From: Aquimarina sp. BL5
GTDB taxonomy: Bacteria > Bacteroidota > Bacteroidia > Flavobacteriales > Flavobacteriaceae
Assembly: GCF_003443675.1 (NCBI RefSeq)
Contig: NZ_CP031963.1
Coordinates: 930,001 to 994,000, forward strand
Direction of reading: 5' to 3'
Length of the DNA: 64,000 nucleotides
Position numbers and translations under genes: made by a program. This document shows, piece by piece, positions 43,841-52,571 of the stretch (positions within the stretch are counted from its first letter, which is position 1; each line of letters opens with the position of its first letter). The notes below the pieces were generated by a model. That model did no database searches. It was given only the letters and a program-made list of their open reading frames with translations, and was not told the origin of the DNA.

Positions 43841-44326
43841 ATGACAACCTTACCTAAAATACTAGAAAGCAAAACTAAAATTAGATTTCAACATTGCGAC
43901 CCTTTTAACCATCTCAATAATGCAGAGTATATTAATTATATGATCAATGCCAGAGAAGATCAAATAATTGATCATTACAACCTAGATCTTTTTAAAATGG
44001 CACAAACACAAGGCATAAGTTGGGTTGTTGGCACTAACCAAATTGCTTACTTACGTCCGGCATTCTTAATGGAAAATATCATCATTGACTCTCAACTTTT
44101 CTCTTACACAGAAAACGAATTACATGTAGAGATACGTATGTGGAATCACGATAAAACAGAGTTAAAAGCAGTGATGTGGAGTTCTTTTGTACATTTCAAT
44201 TTATTAAAACAGAAACGTTGGAATCATACTTCCGAACTAATGGAGTTGTTTAATTCTGTATTAAATCCTTTAGAAGCAACAACGTTTAATAAAAGAATTT
44301 TACAATTAAAACCGCAAAAGGTGTAA
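43841..44326 (+). CDS. Acyl-CoA thioesterase, hotdog fold (4HBT)
   Basis: The 161-residue protein shows the 4HBT-type start: KIRFQHCDPFNHLNNAEYINYMINAREDQI (15-44), with the conserved D-x-x-x-H-x-N arrangement in CDPFNHLNN that supplies the catalytic Asp. AYLRPAFLMENIIIDSQLF follows. It should hydrolyse an acyl-CoA or related thioester in the cytoplasm. A TetR operator lies before the gene, and the repressor gene is directly upstream, giving a small self-contained regulon. Confidence 0.88.
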   Translation: MTTLPKILESKTKIRFQHCDPFNHLNNAEYINYMINAREDQIIDHYNLDLFKMAQTQGISWVVGTNQIAYLRPAFLMENIIIDSQLFSYTENELHVEIRMWNHDKTELKAVMWSSFVHFNLLKQKRWNHTSELMELFNSVLNPLEATTFNKRILQLKPQKV

Positions 44327-44381
44327 CATTTACATTTGGACAGAGTCTTATAAATACATCAATCAACAAAACCTAACCATT

Positions 44382-44507
44382 ATGAAGTCTTCTGGAGATC
44401 TTGGCTCCTCTCAAAAGAAGAGAAGCTCATATTTTTTTATTGGATTTTTTATCATCGCTATCCTTTCTATGACTATTGTCGCTTGGCAATTAGGAGTTCT
44501 AGGATAA
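44382..44507 (+). CDS. Small single-span membrane protein, 41 residues
   Basis: ATG at 44382 opens a 41-residue frame: a polar, basic N-terminus (SSQKKRSS) followed by one membrane-length span (YFFIGFFIIAILSMTIVAWQLG). The positive lead-in predicts the N-terminus inside and the C-terminus outside the cytoplasm. It lies 55 bases after the thioesterase gene on the same strand and may be part of the TetR regulon. The clear topology argues for a real gene. I know no family name. Confidence 0.55.
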   Translation: MKSSGDLGSSQKKRSSYFFIGFFIIAILSMTIVAWQLGVLG

Positions 44508-44539
44508 CATTAATACTTAAAACTCCTATAAAACAAAAT

Positions 44540-44570
44540 AACCCCAATGCGTTTAAATTACGTCTTGGGG
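44540..44570 (+). terminator. Hairpin, possible terminator
   Basis: CCCCAA (44542-44547) pairs with TTGGGG (44565-44570) over an AT-rich interior that can pair further (GCG/CGT region). It is not followed by a long T-run, so it is a weak candidate. Confidence 0.4.
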
Positions 44571-44778
44571 CTAATCTATATTTATAAATTCCAATTTTGT
44601 ATTACATAAAAGCAGAAAATTCTTTCTACTAAATCATTATTTTGTTTTTTTCAACCTTATTAATTATAGTTTTATCGAAAAGCTTACCTATTCTATACTA
44701 AATAATAATTTCCTTCGTTTGTCTAAAATCTGGTTAACCAATGTTATCCAAATTCGTTAAACTCCTCAAATTCACATT

Positions 44779-46044
44779 ATGAAACTCAAATTTACATTTA
44801 GAAATCAATTTTCATTATTCACATTTTTACTTATCGGAATATTCACTTTCAATTCCTCTATTTACTCACAGACGGTTGTAGAGAAATATGGTCGATTACA
44901 AGTAAATGGTAGTCACGTTACCGCGGAAAACGGAGACAAGATAAGTCTTGCTGGAATGAGCCTATTCTGGAGTAATGCAGGCGATGGTGGTGACTTTTAC
45001 AATAGTCAAACAGTAAACCATTTGGCTGATGATTGGAAAAACCCTATCATTCGAGCAGCGCTCGGCGTTAAAGAAACCTGGGATGGAGGAACTGGCTATA
45101 TTGATAATACAGCTGCTCAAAAAGCAAAAATTAGAACCGTTATAGATGCAGCTATAGCCAAAGGTGTTTATGTAATTATAGATTGGCATACACACGCAGC
45201 AGAGGTATATAAAGATGAAGCTGTAGCTTTCTTTACCGAAATGGCAGAGTTGTATGGAAATAATGATCACGTTATCTATGAGATCTATAATGAACCAATA
45301 AACCAATCTTGGAGTGATGTTAAAAGTTATGCTACTGATGTAATTGCTGGTATACGCTCTAAAGATCCAGATAATTTAATAATAGTAGGTAGCCCAACCT
45401 GGTCACAAGATGTAGACAAAGCAGCGGCAGATCCTATTATCGGAGATCCTAATTTGGCTTACACCTTGCACTTCTATGCTAATACTCATAAACAATTTTT
45501 ACGAGATCGAGCATTAGCCGCTATGAATAGTGGTATCGCATTATTTGTTACTGAATGGGGAACAACTGATGCCAGTGGAAATGGAGGATACAACCCTCAA
45601 GAATCAGAAATCTGGTTAAACTTTATGATTGAAAATCATATCAGTTATGTAAATTGGACGGTCTCTCACAAAAATGAAGATTCATGTGTTGTGAGTCCTG
45701 GTGCAGGCATCCAAGGGCTTACAAATGGAAATCTTACAACATCAGGTATTTTTATCAGAAATCATTTAATTTCTCGGGCGGAAACGTTGAGCATAGATGA
45801 TTTTACTATTGATAATGTAAAACTTTCATTAGATCAAAATCCCGTAAAGGACATGCTCTCGGTAAATTCTACTATCGTAATTGATGATCTTACTATTTTT
45901 GATATGAACGGAAGATCTGTTTTTTATGAAAATATCAATCAAAACAATCCACAAGTTAACATTGGAAACTTACAAACTGGTAATTATATTTTAAAAGTAA
46001 GTTCTAATAATGTATCAACTACTACGAAATTTGTAAAATTATAG
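44779..46044 (+). CDS. GH5 endoglucanase (cellulase) with T9SS sorting domain
   Basis: The 421-residue protein has a signal peptide (cleavage near IYS-Q). The GH5 barrel spans about 35-330 with YVIIDWHTH (131-139), the acid/base Glu172 in YEIYNEPINQSW, the subsite His in LHFYANTHKQF and the nucleophile Glu259 in FVTEWGTTD. These motifs are typical of GH5 subfamily 2 cellulases. A T9SS type A domain (~348-421, LSLDQNPVKDMLSV) would send it to the cell surface or medium. It should cleave beta-1,4-glucan. A strong terminator follows. Confidence 0.93.
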   Translation: MKLKFTFRNQFSLFTFLLIGIFTFNSSIYSQTVVEKYGRLQVNGSHVTAENGDKISLAGMSLFWSNAGDGGDFYNSQTVNHLADDWKNPIIRAALGVKETWDGGTGYIDNTAAQKAKIRTVIDAAIAKGVYVIIDWHTHAAEVYKDEAVAFFTEMAELYGNNDHVIYEIYNEPINQSWSDVKSYATDVIAGIRSKDPDNLIIVGSPTWSQDVDKAAADPIIGDPNLAYTLHFYANTHKQFLRDRALAAMNSGIALFVTEWGTTDASGNGGYNPQESEIWLNFMIENHISYVNWTVSHKNEDSCVVSPGAGIQGLTNGNLTTSGIFIRNHLISRAETLSIDDFTIDNVKLSLDQNPVKDMLSVNSTIVIDDLTIFDMNGRSVFYENINQNNPQVNIGNLQTGNYILKVSSNNVSTTTKFVKL

Positions 46045-46068
46045 ATTCATAAAAATCTTATAAAACAA

Positions 46069-46112
46069 AAAACTGATCAAATGAAATTTAAAATTCATTT
46101 GATCAGTTTTTA
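46069..46112. terminator. Strong bidirectional terminator hairpin
   Basis: AAAACTGATCAAATGAA (46069-46085) pairs perfectly with TTCATTTGATCAGTTTT (46094-46110), a 17-bp stem with T and A runs. It separates the cellulase gene from the convergent small lipoprotein gene. Confidence 0.9.
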
Positions 46113-46146
46113 CTTATTATTTTTATACTTCTGTCAAAGTATAAAT

Positions 46147-46431
46147 CTAATTTCCGGCATCTGCGCAATCCAGAGGTAATAATACCAATTCATCAGCATA
46201 TGCTAACTCACTAGTACACTCCAAATCTCTATACTCTTCAACAGTATCTTTGATTGCTTGACATGTAGTTTCATTTTCATCTGCTTCATAGGCTTCAATT
46301 GCAGCTTCAACAGATACTTGTAGAGCATCTTCTGCTATATCACAAGCAGCATCTTCTACATCATCCCCATCACAAGAAACAAATAAAACACTTGCAGAAA
46401 ATAGTACAGTAAAAATTGTTTTTTTCATCAT
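46147..46431 (-). CDS. Small acidic cysteine-containing lipoprotein
   Basis: The 94-residue protein has a lipoprotein signal (FVSC, Cys21). The mature 74 residues are very acidic and contain four further cysteines (about 30, 58, 73 and 89), likely paired in disulfides around a helical core (AIEAYEADENETTCQAIKDTVEEYRDLEC). A start one codon downstream is equally good. I recognise no family. It has its own terminator and no same-strand neighbour, so it works alone. Confidence 0.75.
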   Translation of the reverse strand: MMKKTIFTVLFSASVLFVSCDGDDVEDAACDIAEDALQVSVEAAIEAYEADENETTCQAIKDTVEEYRDLECTSELAYADELVLLPLDCADAGN

Positions 46432-46587
46432 CGTTGTTTTTTAATTACACTACAAATATCATACGATGGTTTTTGTTTAGATATCTCAAAAAATACATTC
46501 TTTGACTCTATCCATAATGAAATAGTAAAAGAATCATATTTGATAACCAATAAAAACATTACTTTTAAAGTTTTAGATTATTCAAAA

Positions 46588-47712
46588 ATGCTTCCAAATA
46601 TTAAATTCGTATTTGTAGTTATCATCGCTTTGAGTCTTATACAATCATGTGGTCGTATAAGTACTAAAAATGAGAATACAATCAATATCCAATACCTAGA
46701 TGAATATGTAATATATAATGACTCTATTTTTGAAGGCTCGAAAATTGGAGGGCTCTCTGGTATTGAATACAACAAAGAAAAGAATACATATTATGTTGTC
46801 TGTGATGATGCTAAAAATCCAAGATTTTACAAAGCATCTATAACTTTAGAAAACAATAAATTTAATAAAGTAGCAGTTGATCAACTAATAAAAATCAAAG
46901 ATCAACACAATCAGTTTTTAGATAAAAACGTAGCCGACTTAGAAGCTATAAGAACTTTCGGGAAAGACAAATTTATATTTGCAAGTGAAGGATCTATTAA
47001 ACATAACTATAATCCTGCCATTTTTATAACGGATGCTGCAGGAAATTATCGAAAAAAATTTCAACTTCCCTCCTATTTCTTAACAGATAGTACATCCGTA
47101 AATAAACCAAGACATAATGGAATATTCGAAGGATTAGTTAATGATATAACTAGCAAAGGGTATTGGGCGGCTATGGAACTTCCTTTAGAATTAGATGGAG
47201 AAGAGCCAACGATTGATAATTCTGGTACTCCAGTAAGGATTACACATTTTAATATAAATACGAATCAAGCAGATTTTCAATTTACGTATCCTCTTGATAA
47301 ACTTTCTAAAGATCCTAAAGGAAAATTCGGAGTTAATGGTGTAACTGCATTGCAACAACTTACTAAAAATCAATTTCTAATTGTGGAACGCGGGTACGCT
47401 GCAGGCTATGGAACACAAGGAAATACCGTGAGAATTTATCTAACCAATACAAAAGATGTTACAAATACATTAGATTTTGAATCTTTAAAAGACAAAAAAT
47501 ATCAATCCGCTACCAAACAATTACTTTTTGATTTTGAATCTATTAGAAATCAGTTGACAGATCAAATTATTGATAATATCGAGGGAATTACTTTTGGTCC
47601 CATACTAGCTAATGGAAATCAATCATTACTTTTGATTTCCGATAACAATTTTAATCCTATTACCGAACAAATCAATCAATTGATATTACTCGAACTCTTT
47701 AAAAATCCATAG
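46588..47712 (+). CDS. Phytase-like esterase lipoprotein
   Basis: I set the start at 46588 because the sequence from there (MLPNIKFVFVVIIALSLIQSC) is a lipoprotein signal; the ATG 48 bases upstream would spoil it. The 374-residue protein matches the 'esterase-like activity of phytase' family (PF13449): GSKIGGLSGIEYNKEKNTYYVVCDDA near 55-80, NKPRHNGIFEGLVN, and DNIEGITFGPILANGNQSLLLISDNN at the end, a six-bladed propeller pattern. It probably hydrolyses a phosphate or carboxyl ester in the periplasm. The next gene is 2 bases away, a phosphohistidine phosphatase type. Confidence 0.85.
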   Translation: MLPNIKFVFVVIIALSLIQSCGRISTKNENTINIQYLDEYVIYNDSIFEGSKIGGLSGIEYNKEKNTYYVVCDDAKNPRFYKASITLENNKFNKVAVDQLIKIKDQHNQFLDKNVADLEAIRTFGKDKFIFASEGSIKHNYNPAIFITDAAGNYRKKFQLPSYFLTDSTSVNKPRHNGIFEGLVNDITSKGYWAAMELPLELDGEEPTIDNSGTPVRITHFNINTNQADFQFTYPLDKLSKDPKGKFGVNGVTALQQLTKNQFLIVERGYAAGYGTQGNTVRIYLTNTKDVTNTLDFESLKDKKYQSATKQLLFDFESIRNQLTDQIIDNIEGITFGPILANGNQSLLLISDNNFNPITEQINQLILLELFKNP

Positions 47713-47714
47713 TC

Positions 47715-48239
47715 ATGAAAATTAAATATATTGTATCTACTTTTTTATTATTACTTCTAGTTTCATTTTCAGGTTGTGCTCAGGAAACTGTGGAGAAAAA
47801 AAACGCAACTACTACTTATATTTTAGTTAGGCATTCAGAAAAAGACCTTAGCGATGCAACTAACAGAAACCCTAATCTAACTGAAGAAGGTAAAGAACGC
47901 TCTGAAAATTTGGTGAAAATACTAGCAGATATAGAAATAGATAAAATATATAGCACCAACTATGCTAGAACCCTTCAAACAGGAGAACCTATTTCTAAAA
48001 ATAGAAATATTGAGATTACACCATACGATCCAAGAGATTTATATAATGAAGAATTTCAAGCTGAAACGAAAGGAAAAACTTCAATAATTATCGGGCATAG
48101 TAATACCACACCTATCTTTGTCAATAAAATAATTGGTCAAAAAAAATATAATGATATCGATGAAAAAGATTACAGTAAACTTTTTATAGTAAAAGTCACA
48201 GGAGACGTAATTACAGATTCGGTTCTTAATATTAATTAA
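47715..48239 (+). CDS. SixA/phosphoglycerate-mutase-type histidine phosphatase, lipoprotein
   Basis: The 174-residue protein has a lipoprotein signal (FSGC, Cys20). The histidine-phosphatase core follows: the nucleophile in LVRHSEKD (His near 41), NLTEEGKERSENL, IYSTNYARTLQTGEP and the second His in IIIGHSNTTP. It is probably a periplasmic phosphatase. It starts 2 bases after the phytase-like gene, so the two likely act in one pathway of phosphate release. Its stop overlaps the convergent DUF6503 gene by 4 bases. Confidence 0.88.
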   Translation: MKIKYIVSTFLLLLLVSFSGCAQETVEKKNATTTYILVRHSEKDLSDATNRNPNLTEEGKERSENLVKILADIEIDKIYSTNYARTLQTGEPISKNRNIEITPYDPRDLYNEEFQAETKGKTSIIIGHSNTTPIFVNKIIGQKKYNDIDEKDYSKLFIVKVTGDVITDSVLNIN

Positions 48240-48988
48240 CAACAATCCCTCTCGAGATATACATATATATCTTCTATTTCTATTTTGGATAGTAGTTTTA
48301 ATTGTTCTTTTTCAAACATCACGTCTAATTTAGATAATGAAGTAGAAAGATTATCTGTTTTGTAATTCTTATAATCTACAAACCTAATTCCATTAATTAC
48401 TCTCGGATTATACGCTTCCCTAAAACGAATACCTCCTCCATCTACAGCGTATTTATACGCTAGATAATCAATAGTAAAATTCTCTTTATGAATCCAATAC
48501 ATAAATTCATCTTCAAAATCTGTTCCTCCTCCTTCTTGATCAAACGTTACCTTAATTTTATAATATGATATATTGTTAACTTTAGATTCGCCTACTAATT
48601 CTTTATTTACAGCAGGTGCATTCAATCCATATGGGAGGTTCGCAAAATAATGTACTGAATTTACACCATCACTGATTTTGGTAACCATGGAATCTACAAC
48701 TTTTACTGTACAGTTTTCCATGGATCTTGACAAACCACTATTATTTAAGATATCATGAACTACACCATCAGTACTTGACATAAATCTTTCTAATTGATAA
48801 TTTCCATTACTACGTACACTTCTATATTCTTTCCCTCTAAACGTAAAACGAATACTAGCTTTATCAAATTTTGATCCTCCCGCATTTTCAATCGTCTTGT
48901 TTACAATCTGCTCTGCAGAAAACTGAATGGTAACTACTGTAAAAGATGTTAAAAATAATAGTACTACTAAAAATGAAAACTTCCTCAT
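48236..48988 (-). CDS. Secreted DUF6503-like protein
   Basis: The 250-residue protein has a signal-type N-terminus. The rest is a run of long antiparallel strands: ASIRFTFRGKEYRSVRSNGNYQLERF, YYKIKVTFDQEGGGTDFEDEFMYWIHKENFTIDYLAYKY, and RFREAYNPRVINGIRFVDYKNYK. That pattern matches the LolA/outer-membrane-lipoprotein-sorting-like DUF6503 family in Flavobacteriaceae. No enzyme motif is present; a lipid or hydrophobic-ligand carrier role is plausible. It ends in CC, two residues that might be a metal or disulfide site. Confidence 0.7.
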   Translation of the reverse strand: MRKFSFLVVLLFLTSFTVVTIQFSAEQIVNKTIENAGGSKFDKASIRFTFRGKEYRSVRSNGNYQLERFMSSTDGVVHDILNNSGLSRSMENCTVKVVDSMVTKISDGVNSVHYFANLPYGLNAPAVNKELVGESKVNNISYYKIKVTFDQEGGGTDFEDEFMYWIHKENFTIDYLAYKYAVDGGGIRFREAYNPRVINGIRFVDYKNYKTDNLSTSLSKLDVMFEKEQLKLLSKIEIEDIYVYLERDCC

Positions 48989-49219
48989 AAACTCATTGTT
49001 AAGTTGGCAACTAAAATAATTCTTACCCTATGAATAATTGTAATAGTTTTGTTAAACTAAAACGTCATACCTACGATCCTATACTTTTTAAAAGATTGTC
49101 TGAATATTAGAGACGATTTTAAAGGGAAAAACTTTCATTTAATTTATTAATTTTAAGTTTATTTTTTTTGAAATTTGAAAAAGATAATTATTTTGCAATC
49201 CCTAAATCTTATTACTATT

Positions 49220-49576
49220 ATGAAATATATATTACTACTTTTAGTCTTCATAGCTGCGCAACCTTTGCTGGCGCAAGATGCCCCAGCTTACGAAAAAACG
49301 ACAAAAGCTTTTCAGGAAAATTTTAATGCTCAGAACATTGATGGTGTTTTTGATTTATATGCAACTGAGATGCAAGAAGAAATGACAAAAGAAGGAGTTG
49401 CTCGTTTTATCAAGGGATGTCACTCTCAGTTCGGAAACTTAAAAACCCTAACTTTTATAGAATCTGCAGAAGGAATTAATAGTTATACTGCTGCTTTTGA
49501 TAATATTAATTTAGTCATGGAGCTAAAACTAAATACAGATGGTAAAATTGCTACCATACAATTTCAGGAACCTTGA
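49220..49576 (+). CDS. Secreted DUF3887-like protein
   Basis: The start at 49220 gives a good signal peptide (MKYILLLLVFIAAQPLLAQ); an upstream TTG would add 15 residues with no sense. The mature ~99 residues fit the DUF3887/NTF2-like small fold: NFNAQNIDGVFDLYATEMQEEMTKEGVARFIKG, then strands TLTFIESAEGINSYTAAFDNINLVMELKLNTDGKIATIQF. Such proteins often sit in the periplasm and bind small molecules. Function unknown. The smpB gene follows on the same strand after about 95 bases. Confidence 0.75.
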   Translation: MKYILLLLVFIAAQPLLAQDAPAYEKTTKAFQENFNAQNIDGVFDLYATEMQEEMTKEGVARFIKGCHSQFGNLKTLTFIESAEGINSYTAAFDNINLVMELKLNTDGKIATIQFQEP

Positions 49577-49630
49577 CAAAGTTTTTATCACAATATGAAT
49601 CACAAAACTTTCTTTAGGGAAAGCTTTTTG

Positions 49631-49638
49631 TATTTTTG
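49631..49638 (+). promoter_or_regulatory. Putative -7 box of smpB promoter
   Basis: TATTTTTG matches TAnnTTTG exactly, 32 bases before the smpB ATG. A -33 TTG is not clear. Confidence 0.45.
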
Positions 49639-49670
49639 CACTCTTCGTGAATTTTTTGCGTACACAAATT

Positions 49671-50132
49671 ATGAGTCAGAATAGGATTAACATACTTAAT
49701 AGAAAAGCCAAATTCGAATACGAATTTTTGGATAAATATACTGCCGGTATTAAACTTGTCGGGACCGAGATCAAAGCAATTAGAGAAGGAAAGGCTGGTA
49801 TTGCAGAAAGTTTCTGTGAGTTTCATAATAATGGGGAACTCTTTGTGATTAATATGAACATTGAAGAATATTCTCACGCTACTTATTTTAATCATAATCC
49901 TAAAAGTGAGCGAAAACTATTGCTGAACAAGCAAGAACTAAAGAAACTCGAAAAAGAAGTTAAAAATTCTGGACTCACCATTATACCTACTCGATTATTT
50001 GTAAATGATCGTGGTTTGGCTAAATTAGATATTGCGTTGGCTAGAGGTAAAAAATTATATGACAAACGTGAAACTATCAAAGATCGAGATAATAAGCGTA
50101 CGCTAGATCGAATTAAAAAAGATTATAAGTAA
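49671..50132 (+). CDS. smpB: SsrA-binding protein SmpB
   Basis: SmpB binds tmRNA and mimics its missing anticodon arm to rescue stalled ribosomes. From ATG 49671 the protein is 153 residues, the usual length. It shows the core NRKAKFEYEFLDKYTAGIKLVGTEIKAIREGKAGIAESFCEF, the HNPKSERKLLLNKQELKKL segment, IPTRLFVNDRGLAKLDIALARGKKLYDKRE and the basic C-terminal tail. A TTG 24 bases upstream in frame gives no conserved sequence. The tmRNA gene itself is not in the window. Confidence 0.97.
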   Translation: MSQNRINILNRKAKFEYEFLDKYTAGIKLVGTEIKAIREGKAGIAESFCEFHNNGELFVINMNIEEYSHATYFNHNPKSERKLLLNKQELKKLEKEVKNSGLTIIPTRLFVNDRGLAKLDIALARGKKLYDKRETIKDRDNKRTLDRIKKDYK

Positions 50133-50148
50133 GGATTCCCTAACGAAA

Positions 50149-50736
50149 TTATTCTCTTATCAGTTCCTCATAAGCTCTTTCCTCTTCCTGTCGCAACTCA
50201 GGATTCTCTGGGTCTTGATCTAATCGTTTAACCGCTTCAATATAATCAGGGTGATTTTTATATTTTAATTCTAAAAAAGTGTAATCCGACAGAAATATAA
50301 ATAGATACCCCAACAAACCGAAAAAAACCACTCTTACCATAAGTCTTTGGTAAAATGATCTTTTCTCTTTTATAATTTTAACAAAACCAACTATAAACAC
50401 AACATTTAGAAAATTAACTCCAATAATCAGTAACTGATTTCCAAATGGCCAACGAAATATTTTAAACATCACACCCAATAATAGAATAGAAATAGAAATT
50501 CCAGTGCATATAGCTCCAATTATTCTCCAAACTGAAATTCCTTTATACGATTCTTTTTTAAAAATTTTTCGGAAAGATATTTTATTAAAGATCGCAAAAC
50601 CGAAATAAAAGTATAAACAAGATAATCCGAATAATGATATTATAATCAATTCATTTCCATAAGGCCAATCCAAAAAATAAATAAGCAAACCTACTACGGT
50701 AACAATTGGAAGGATATAAAGTTCTAATTTTCTCAT
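50149..50736 (-). CDS. Polytopic membrane protein with GldL-like spans
   Basis: The 195-residue protein has five or six predicted spans. Two of them carry the related phrases YFLDWPYGNELIIISL (~20-35) and FKIFRWPFGNQLLIIGV (~88-104), an internal repeat resembling the membrane pair of GldL-like proteins (W-P-x-G-N/A pattern). A charged C-terminal tail (ELRQEEERAYEELIRE) lies in the cytoplasm. GldL itself is part of the T9SS/gliding motor, but this protein lacks the long GldL cytoplasmic domain. It follows pcm by 10 bases. Confidence 0.6.
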   Translation of the reverse strand: MRKLELYILPIVTVVGLLIYFLDWPYGNELIIISLFGLSCLYFYFGFAIFNKISFRKIFKKESYKGISVWRIIGAICTGISISILLLGVMFKIFRWPFGNQLLIIGVNFLNVVFIVGFVKIIKEKRSFYQRLMVRVVFFGLLGYLFIFLSDYTFLELKYKNHPDYIEAVKRLDQDPENPELRQEEERAYEELIRE

Positions 50737-50746
50737 TACAAATAAT

Positions 50747-51394
50747 CTAATTCTTATCCTCTAACAAAGGAACAAAGCGAAACTCTCCAAACTCGTGCTT
50801 TTCGAATTTAGTTTCACTTTTACGAATAAACAAAGTCATTACTTGTGGATCGTTGCCCACAGGAATCACTAACCTACCTCCTATTTCCAATTGAGCAAGT
50901 AATGGTTTTGGAACATATGGAGCTCCTGCCGTGACAATAATACCTTTATACGGTGCGTATTCTGGCAACCCTTTATAACCATCTCCAAAAGATAGATGCT
51001 TAGGACGATATCCTAATTTAGGTAAAAACAACTTTGTCTTTTTAAAAAGTTCTTGTTGTCTTTCTATACTATATACCTTGCAGCCTAACTCACATAAAAC
51101 AGCTGTTTGATATCCTGAACCTGTTCCTATTTCTAATACGTTATCTCCTCGCTCTATTTCTAACAATTCTGACTGAAAGGCAACGGTATAAGGTTGAGAA
51201 ATCGTTTGATCCGCACCAATTGGGAATGCTTTATCTTGATATGCATGGTCATCAAAACCGGAATCCATAAATAAATGCCTAGGAATCTTATTGATAGCCG
51301 CAAGAACGGATGAATCTTTAATTCCTTTGTCGGTTAGCACATCGACGAGCTGTTTTCTTTTACCAGCGTGTTTTAATGTATCTTTAGATTTCAT
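50747..51394 (-). CDS. pcm: Protein-L-isoaspartate O-methyltransferase
   Basis: The 215-residue enzyme methylates L-isoaspartyl residues so that damaged proteins can be repaired, using S-adenosylmethionine. The family markers are clear: QDKAFPIGADQTISQPYTVAFQSELLE (~54-80), the SAM site NVLEIGTGSGYQTAVL, and GIIVTAGAPYVPKPLLAQLEIGGRLVIPVG. The length fits bacterial Pcm. The downstream gene 10 bases away is a membrane protein with GldL-like spans, so the pair shares a transcript. Confidence 0.95.
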   Translation of the reverse strand: MKSKDTLKHAGKRKQLVDVLTDKGIKDSSVLAAINKIPRHLFMDSGFDDHAYQDKAFPIGADQTISQPYTVAFQSELLEIERGDNVLEIGTGSGYQTAVLCELGCKVYSIERQQELFKKTKLFLPKLGYRPKHLSFGDGYKGLPEYAPYKGIIVTAGAPYVPKPLLAQLEIGGRLVIPVGNDPQVMTLFIRKSETKFEKHEFGEFRFVPLLEDKN

Positions 51395-51514
51395 TAGGGT
51401 AGATTAACAGGCTAAAATTACATAAAGATTTTAAAGAATAAAGAACAATTTTAGCATTAAACTGATTATTTTACATTTTAGATAGAATTAAGATTTAGAA
51501 TTTATAAATAATAC

Positions 51515-51522
51515 TATTTTTG
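51515..51522 (+). promoter_or_regulatory. Putative -7 box upstream of Gfo/Idh gene
   Basis: TATTTTTG matches TAnnTTTG exactly, 16 bases before the ATG. No clear -33 element. Confidence 0.5.
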
Positions 51523-51538
51523 TGTAAAATCTTGAATT

Positions 51539-52507
51539 ATGCTCAAAGCCGGAGTACTTGGCGCAGGACACCTTGGAAAAATTCACCTACGTCTCCTGGA
51601 ACAATCCGAAAAATATGAACTCATTGGTTTCTATGATGCCAGTGACAAACAAGCAAAAGCTATTGCAGAAGAGTTTGGTTACCAACTATTTAATTCTGTT
51701 GAAGAATTAATTAATGCTGTGGATGTTGTAGATATCGTAACACCAACTTTCGCACATTTTGAAGTTGCAAAACAAGCTATAGAAGCTGGAAAACACGTTT
51801 TTATAGAAAAACCAATCACCAATACCGTAACAGAAGCAGAAAAGCTTATAGAATTAGCCAATGCACATAAAGTAAAAGGTCAGGTAGGTCATGTAGAGCG
51901 TTTTAATCCTGCATATACAGCTGTTGCAAATAAGATCGATAACCCTATGTTTATTGAAGCGCATAGACTGGCAGAATTTAATCCTCGTGGAACCGATGTT
52001 CCTGTAGTATTAGATCTAATGATTCACGACATCGATGCGATTCTTAGTGTAGTACATTCTAATGTAAAACATATTAGCGCAAGTGGAGTTTCTGTAATTA
52101 GTGAAACACCAGATATCGCAAATGCTAGAATTGAATTCGAAAATGGATGTGTCGCAAACCTTACTGCAAGTCGTATTTCATTAAAAAACATGCGAAAAGC
52201 AAGGTTTTTTCAGAAAGATGCCTATATCTCTGTAGATTTCTTTGAGAAAAAATGTGAAGTTGTAAAGATGAAAGATGCTCCGGAACAACCTGGTGATTTT
52301 GATATGATTTTACAAAATGCGGAAGGTGTAAAAAAACAAATCTATTTTGATAACCCCGAAGTTCCGTCTAATAATGCGATACTAGATGAATTAGATACTT
52401 TTGCGGATGCTATTAATAATAATACTACTCCAATCGTATCCTTAACTCAAGGTAAAAAAGCATTAGAAGTAGCGTTACAGATTATAGGGTGTTTTAGGCA
52501 AAAATAA
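51539..52507 (+). CDS. Gfo/Idh/MocA-family oxidoreductase
   Basis: The 322-residue NAD(P)-dependent enzyme begins with a Rossmann fold (AGVLGAGHLGKIHLRLLEQ) and contains the conserved EKPITNTVTEAEKLIELA (95-112) with the catalytic-region Lys. DLMIHDIDAILSVV near 160 carries the conserved D-x-x-x-H-D pattern. Family members oxidise sugar or inositol hydroxyls, and some are biliverdin reductase-like. No sugar gene is adjacent, so the substrate is unknown. The next two genes follow on the same strand. Confidence 0.9.
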   Translation: MLKAGVLGAGHLGKIHLRLLEQSEKYELIGFYDASDKQAKAIAEEFGYQLFNSVEELINAVDVVDIVTPTFAHFEVAKQAIEAGKHVFIEKPITNTVTEAEKLIELANAHKVKGQVGHVERFNPAYTAVANKIDNPMFIEAHRLAEFNPRGTDVPVVLDLMIHDIDAILSVVHSNVKHISASGVSVISETPDIANARIEFENGCVANLTASRISLKNMRKARFFQKDAYISVDFFEKKCEVVKMKDAPEQPGDFDMILQNAEGVKKQIYFDNPEVPSNNAILDELDTFADAINNNTTPIVSLTQGKKALEVALQIIGCFRQK

Positions 52508-52571
52508 AGATATCAGAAAGCAGGGAAGTCATACAATCAAAAAGCAAATTAACGGAAGAGGTTATTTTTGT

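Noticed and set aside
44962..45306. Long antisense open frame inside the GH5 cellulase gene
   Set aside because: It is a mirror of the coding bias of the cellulase, with no protein-like composition or start context.
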